Assembly: GCA_009705435.1 (NCBI GenBank)
Contig: WLTJ01000059.1
Coordinates: 1 to 8,241 of the forward strand
Source: Actinomycetota bacterium
GTDB taxonomy: Bacteria > Actinomycetota > Acidimicrobiia > Acidimicrobiales > Ilumatobacteraceae
Direction: 5' to 3'
Length of the DNA: 8,241 nucleotides
The notes under the pieces were generated by a model. It had not been told where the DNA came from and ran no database searches. It saw nothing but the letters and a program-made list of their open reading frames with translations. Position 1 is the first letter of the stretch. Each line of letters opens with the position of its first letter. This document shows positions 7,099 through 8,241 of the stretch, one piece after another. The position numbers were made by a program, and so were the translations under genes.

Positions 7099-7103
7099 CC
7101 TCC
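7099..7103 (-). promoter_or_regulatory. Ribosome binding site of the PuuD-like gene
   Basis: On the minus strand GGAGG is followed by eight bases and then the ATG at 7090. This decides the start: the upstream in-frame ATG at 7105 is part of the ATGGAGG sequence and has no comparable site of its own. Confidence 0.85.
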
Positions 7104-7238
7104 ATTTAAAACACATGACTATCTAAAGACAGTGACCCCTCAAGTCGGAAGGGCAAACCCACGGTAGCAAAGAAAGACCGTTCAAGCGAGGGATGTCAGC
7201 AGGTACCTTGGCACATTTGCGGACTAGCCTTGAGGGTC

Positions 7239-7243
7239 GGAGG
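7239..7243 (+). promoter_or_regulatory. Ribosome binding site of ettA
   Basis: GGAGG lies ten bases before the ATG at 7254. It directly abuts the 3' arm (7229-7238) of the possible long-range leader stem, so folding of that stem could influence access to it. Confidence 0.75.
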
Positions 7244-7253
7244 TCAGTTCCCC

Positions 7254-8241
7254 ATGGCTCATGAATTCATTTACACCTGTTACAAGTTGGCGCGCCACTA
7301 TCCGCCCGATCGCACGGTGCTCGAAAACATCTCTTTATCGTTTTATCCAGGCGCCAAAATCGGTGTCATCGGCTCAAACGGCTCAGGTAAGTCCAGTTTG
7401 CTGCGCATTATGGCTGGCCTCGATGATGGATTTTCCGGCGATGCCCGACTGACACCGGGCTTTACCGTGGGTTATCTCGCCCAAGAACCTCAACTTGACC
7501 CCAACAAAGATGTGCTGGGCAATGTCATGGACGGAGTCGCCCCCGTCAAGGCACTTTTGGATCGCTATAACGAGGTCATGGCGATGTGGGCCGATCCCGA
7601 TGCCGACTACGACAAAATTGGCACATTGCAGGCTGAGCTTGAGGCCAAAATTGAGGCCGCCGATGCATGGAGCCTGGACCGCAATGTGGAAATCGCCATG
7701 GACGCCCTGCGTTGCCCGCCCAACGATTCTGATGTCAACACATTGTCCGGTGGAGAGCGACGACGCGTGGCCCTATGTCGCCTACTGCTCAGCCGACCTG
7801 ATCTTTTGTTGCTTGACGAACCGACTAACCACCTTGACGCCGAGAGCGTGGATTGGCTTGAACGCTTCCTCAAAGAATACCCAGGCACTGTTGTAGCCAT
7901 TACCCACGATCGTTACTTCTTGGACAATGTTGCTAAATGGATTCTCGAACTTGATCGCGGTCGCGGTTTCCCATTTGAAGGCAACTACACGAGTTGGCTC
8001 GTGCAAAAACAAGAGCGCATGCTCAAAGAAGAAAAAGGCAACGAGAACCGTCGTCGTACTCTTGAACGCGAATTGGAATGGGTGCGCATGTCCCCCAAGG
8101 CTCGTCAGGCCAAGGGCAAGGCGCGTTTGTCAGCGTATGAAAAACTCCATGCTGAAGCCGAAGTCGCCGACCGTGGTCCAAGCAAACTCGAAATCATGAT
8201 TCCTGCTGGCGGACGCCTTGGTGACACTGTGATTGAAGTCA
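7254..8241 (+). CDS. ettA: ABC-F translation factor EttA (5' part, cut by the window end)
   Basis: The first 329 residues of an ABC-F ATPase are present; the family is about 555-560 residues, so roughly the last 40 percent lies outside. EttA binds the ribosomal E site and gates entry into elongation according to the ATP/ADP level. The first ABC domain has Walker A GSNGSGKS (40-47), signature LSGGE (164-168), Walker B LLLLDEPTNHLD (184-195) with E189, and the switch histidine H218. The arm region about 95-150 with the segment AWSLDRNVEIAMDALRCPP is the EttA type. The basic linker at about 250-305, including SPKARQAKGKARLSAYEKL, is the helical P-site-tRNA-interaction motif that distinguishes EttA from other ABC-F proteins. 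There are no transmembrane segments, so it is not a transporter. The reading frame is open through base 8241. It is transcribed away from the PuuD-like gene. Confidence 0.96.
   Translation, partial: MAHEFIYTCYKLARHYPPDRTVLENISLSFYPGAKIGVIGSNGSGKSSLLRIMAGLDDGFSGDARLTPGFTVGYLAQEPQLDPNKDVLGNVMDGVAPVKALLDRYNEVMAMWADPDADYDKIGTLQAELEAKIEAADAWSLDRNVEIAMDALRCPPNDSDVNTLSGGERRRVALCRLLLSRPDLLLLDEPTNHLDAESVDWLERFLKEYPGTVVAITHDRYFLDNVAKWILELDRGRGFPFEGNYTSWLVQKQERMLKEEKGNENRRRTLERELEWVRMSPKARQAKGKARLSAYEKLHAEAEVADRGPSKLEIMIPAGGRLGDTVIEV

Larger units (their letters stand above)
7091..7253. promoter_or_regulatory. Divergent PuuD-like / ettA spacer with long-range inverted repeat
   Basis: This 163-bp spacer must hold the promoters of both flanking genes. 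Bases 7134-7144 and 7229-7238 can pair over 10 bp with one bulged C (7139); the core CCCTCAAG / CTTGAGGG is a perfect 8-bp inverted repeat. Inside lies a 5-bp hairpin, ACGGT (7161-7165) with ACCGT (7177-7181), and a short GGG/CCC hairpin at 7151-7160. On the plus strand the outer stem ends at 7238, directly before the ettA Shine-Dalgarno, the layout of a structured leader. It matches no riboswitch class I know, and I see no convincing -35/-10 pair. Confidence 0.4.

Noticed and set aside
7220..7231. On the minus strand AAGGCTAGTCCG equals a 12-base stretch of the Streptococcus pyogenes tracrRNA.
   Set aside because: There is no anti-repeat, no following tracr hairpins, no CRISPR array and no Cas gene; it is a chance 12-base match.
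7254..8241. Reading the last gene as the ATPase of an ABC transporter.
   Set aside because: There is no permease partner, and the EttA-type arm and basic P-site-tRNA linker identify an ABC-F translation factor.

Overview
The window looks like chromosomal DNA from an actinobacterium with moderate base composition (about half G+C by eye). Two things point there. First, the large gene is the fused 2-oxoglutarate dehydrogenase/decarboxylase Kgd, which carries an E2-type acyltransferase domain on the E1 chain and has no lipoyl domain; this arrangement is typical of Actinobacteria. Second, one protein has histone H1-like Lys/Ala/Pro tails, a style common on actinobacterial nucleic-acid-binding proteins. 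The moderate G+C would suit a lineage such as Acidimicrobiia or a freshwater/marine actinobacterium, but that placement is inference. I see no mobile element, CRISPR array, rRNA or tRNA.

Layout, left to right. (1) 87-1385, minus: a three-part RNA-associated protein with a basic Lys/Ala-rich N-terminus, a Zc3h12a-like NYN/PIN ribonuclease domain, an S1 RNA-binding domain and a long H1-like C-terminal tail, part of which is encoded by a nearly perfect 84-bp tandem repeat. (2) 1447-2106, plus: a HAD-family phosphatase, divergent from gene 1. (3) 2112-5735, minus: kgd, convergent with the HAD gene and only 5 bp from it. (4) 5872-6261, plus: a small lipoprotein with a type-1 copper (cupredoxin) site. 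(5) A strong 14-bp bidirectional terminator at 6280-6310. (6) 6329-7090, minus: a six-helix membrane protein of the urate-oxidase N-terminal (PuuD-like) family without the cytochrome c domain. (7) 7254 to the window end, plus: the first 329 codons of ettA, an ABC-F translation factor.

No two adjacent genes run in the same direction, so there is no operon here. Every gene should have its own promoter, and three divergent spacers (1386-1446, 5736-5871, 7091-7253) carry the control regions. Each spacer contains an inverted repeat. The most notable is in front of ettA, where a possible 10-bp long-range stem ends directly at the Shine-Dalgarno sequence.

Functionally the window mixes central carbon metabolism (Kgd), RNA and translation housekeeping (the NYN-S1 protein and EttA) and envelope redox or membrane functions (the cupredoxin lipoprotein and the PuuD-like protein). 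The most unusual item is the NYN-S1-H1-tail protein. The rest are recognisable families with some local oddities.
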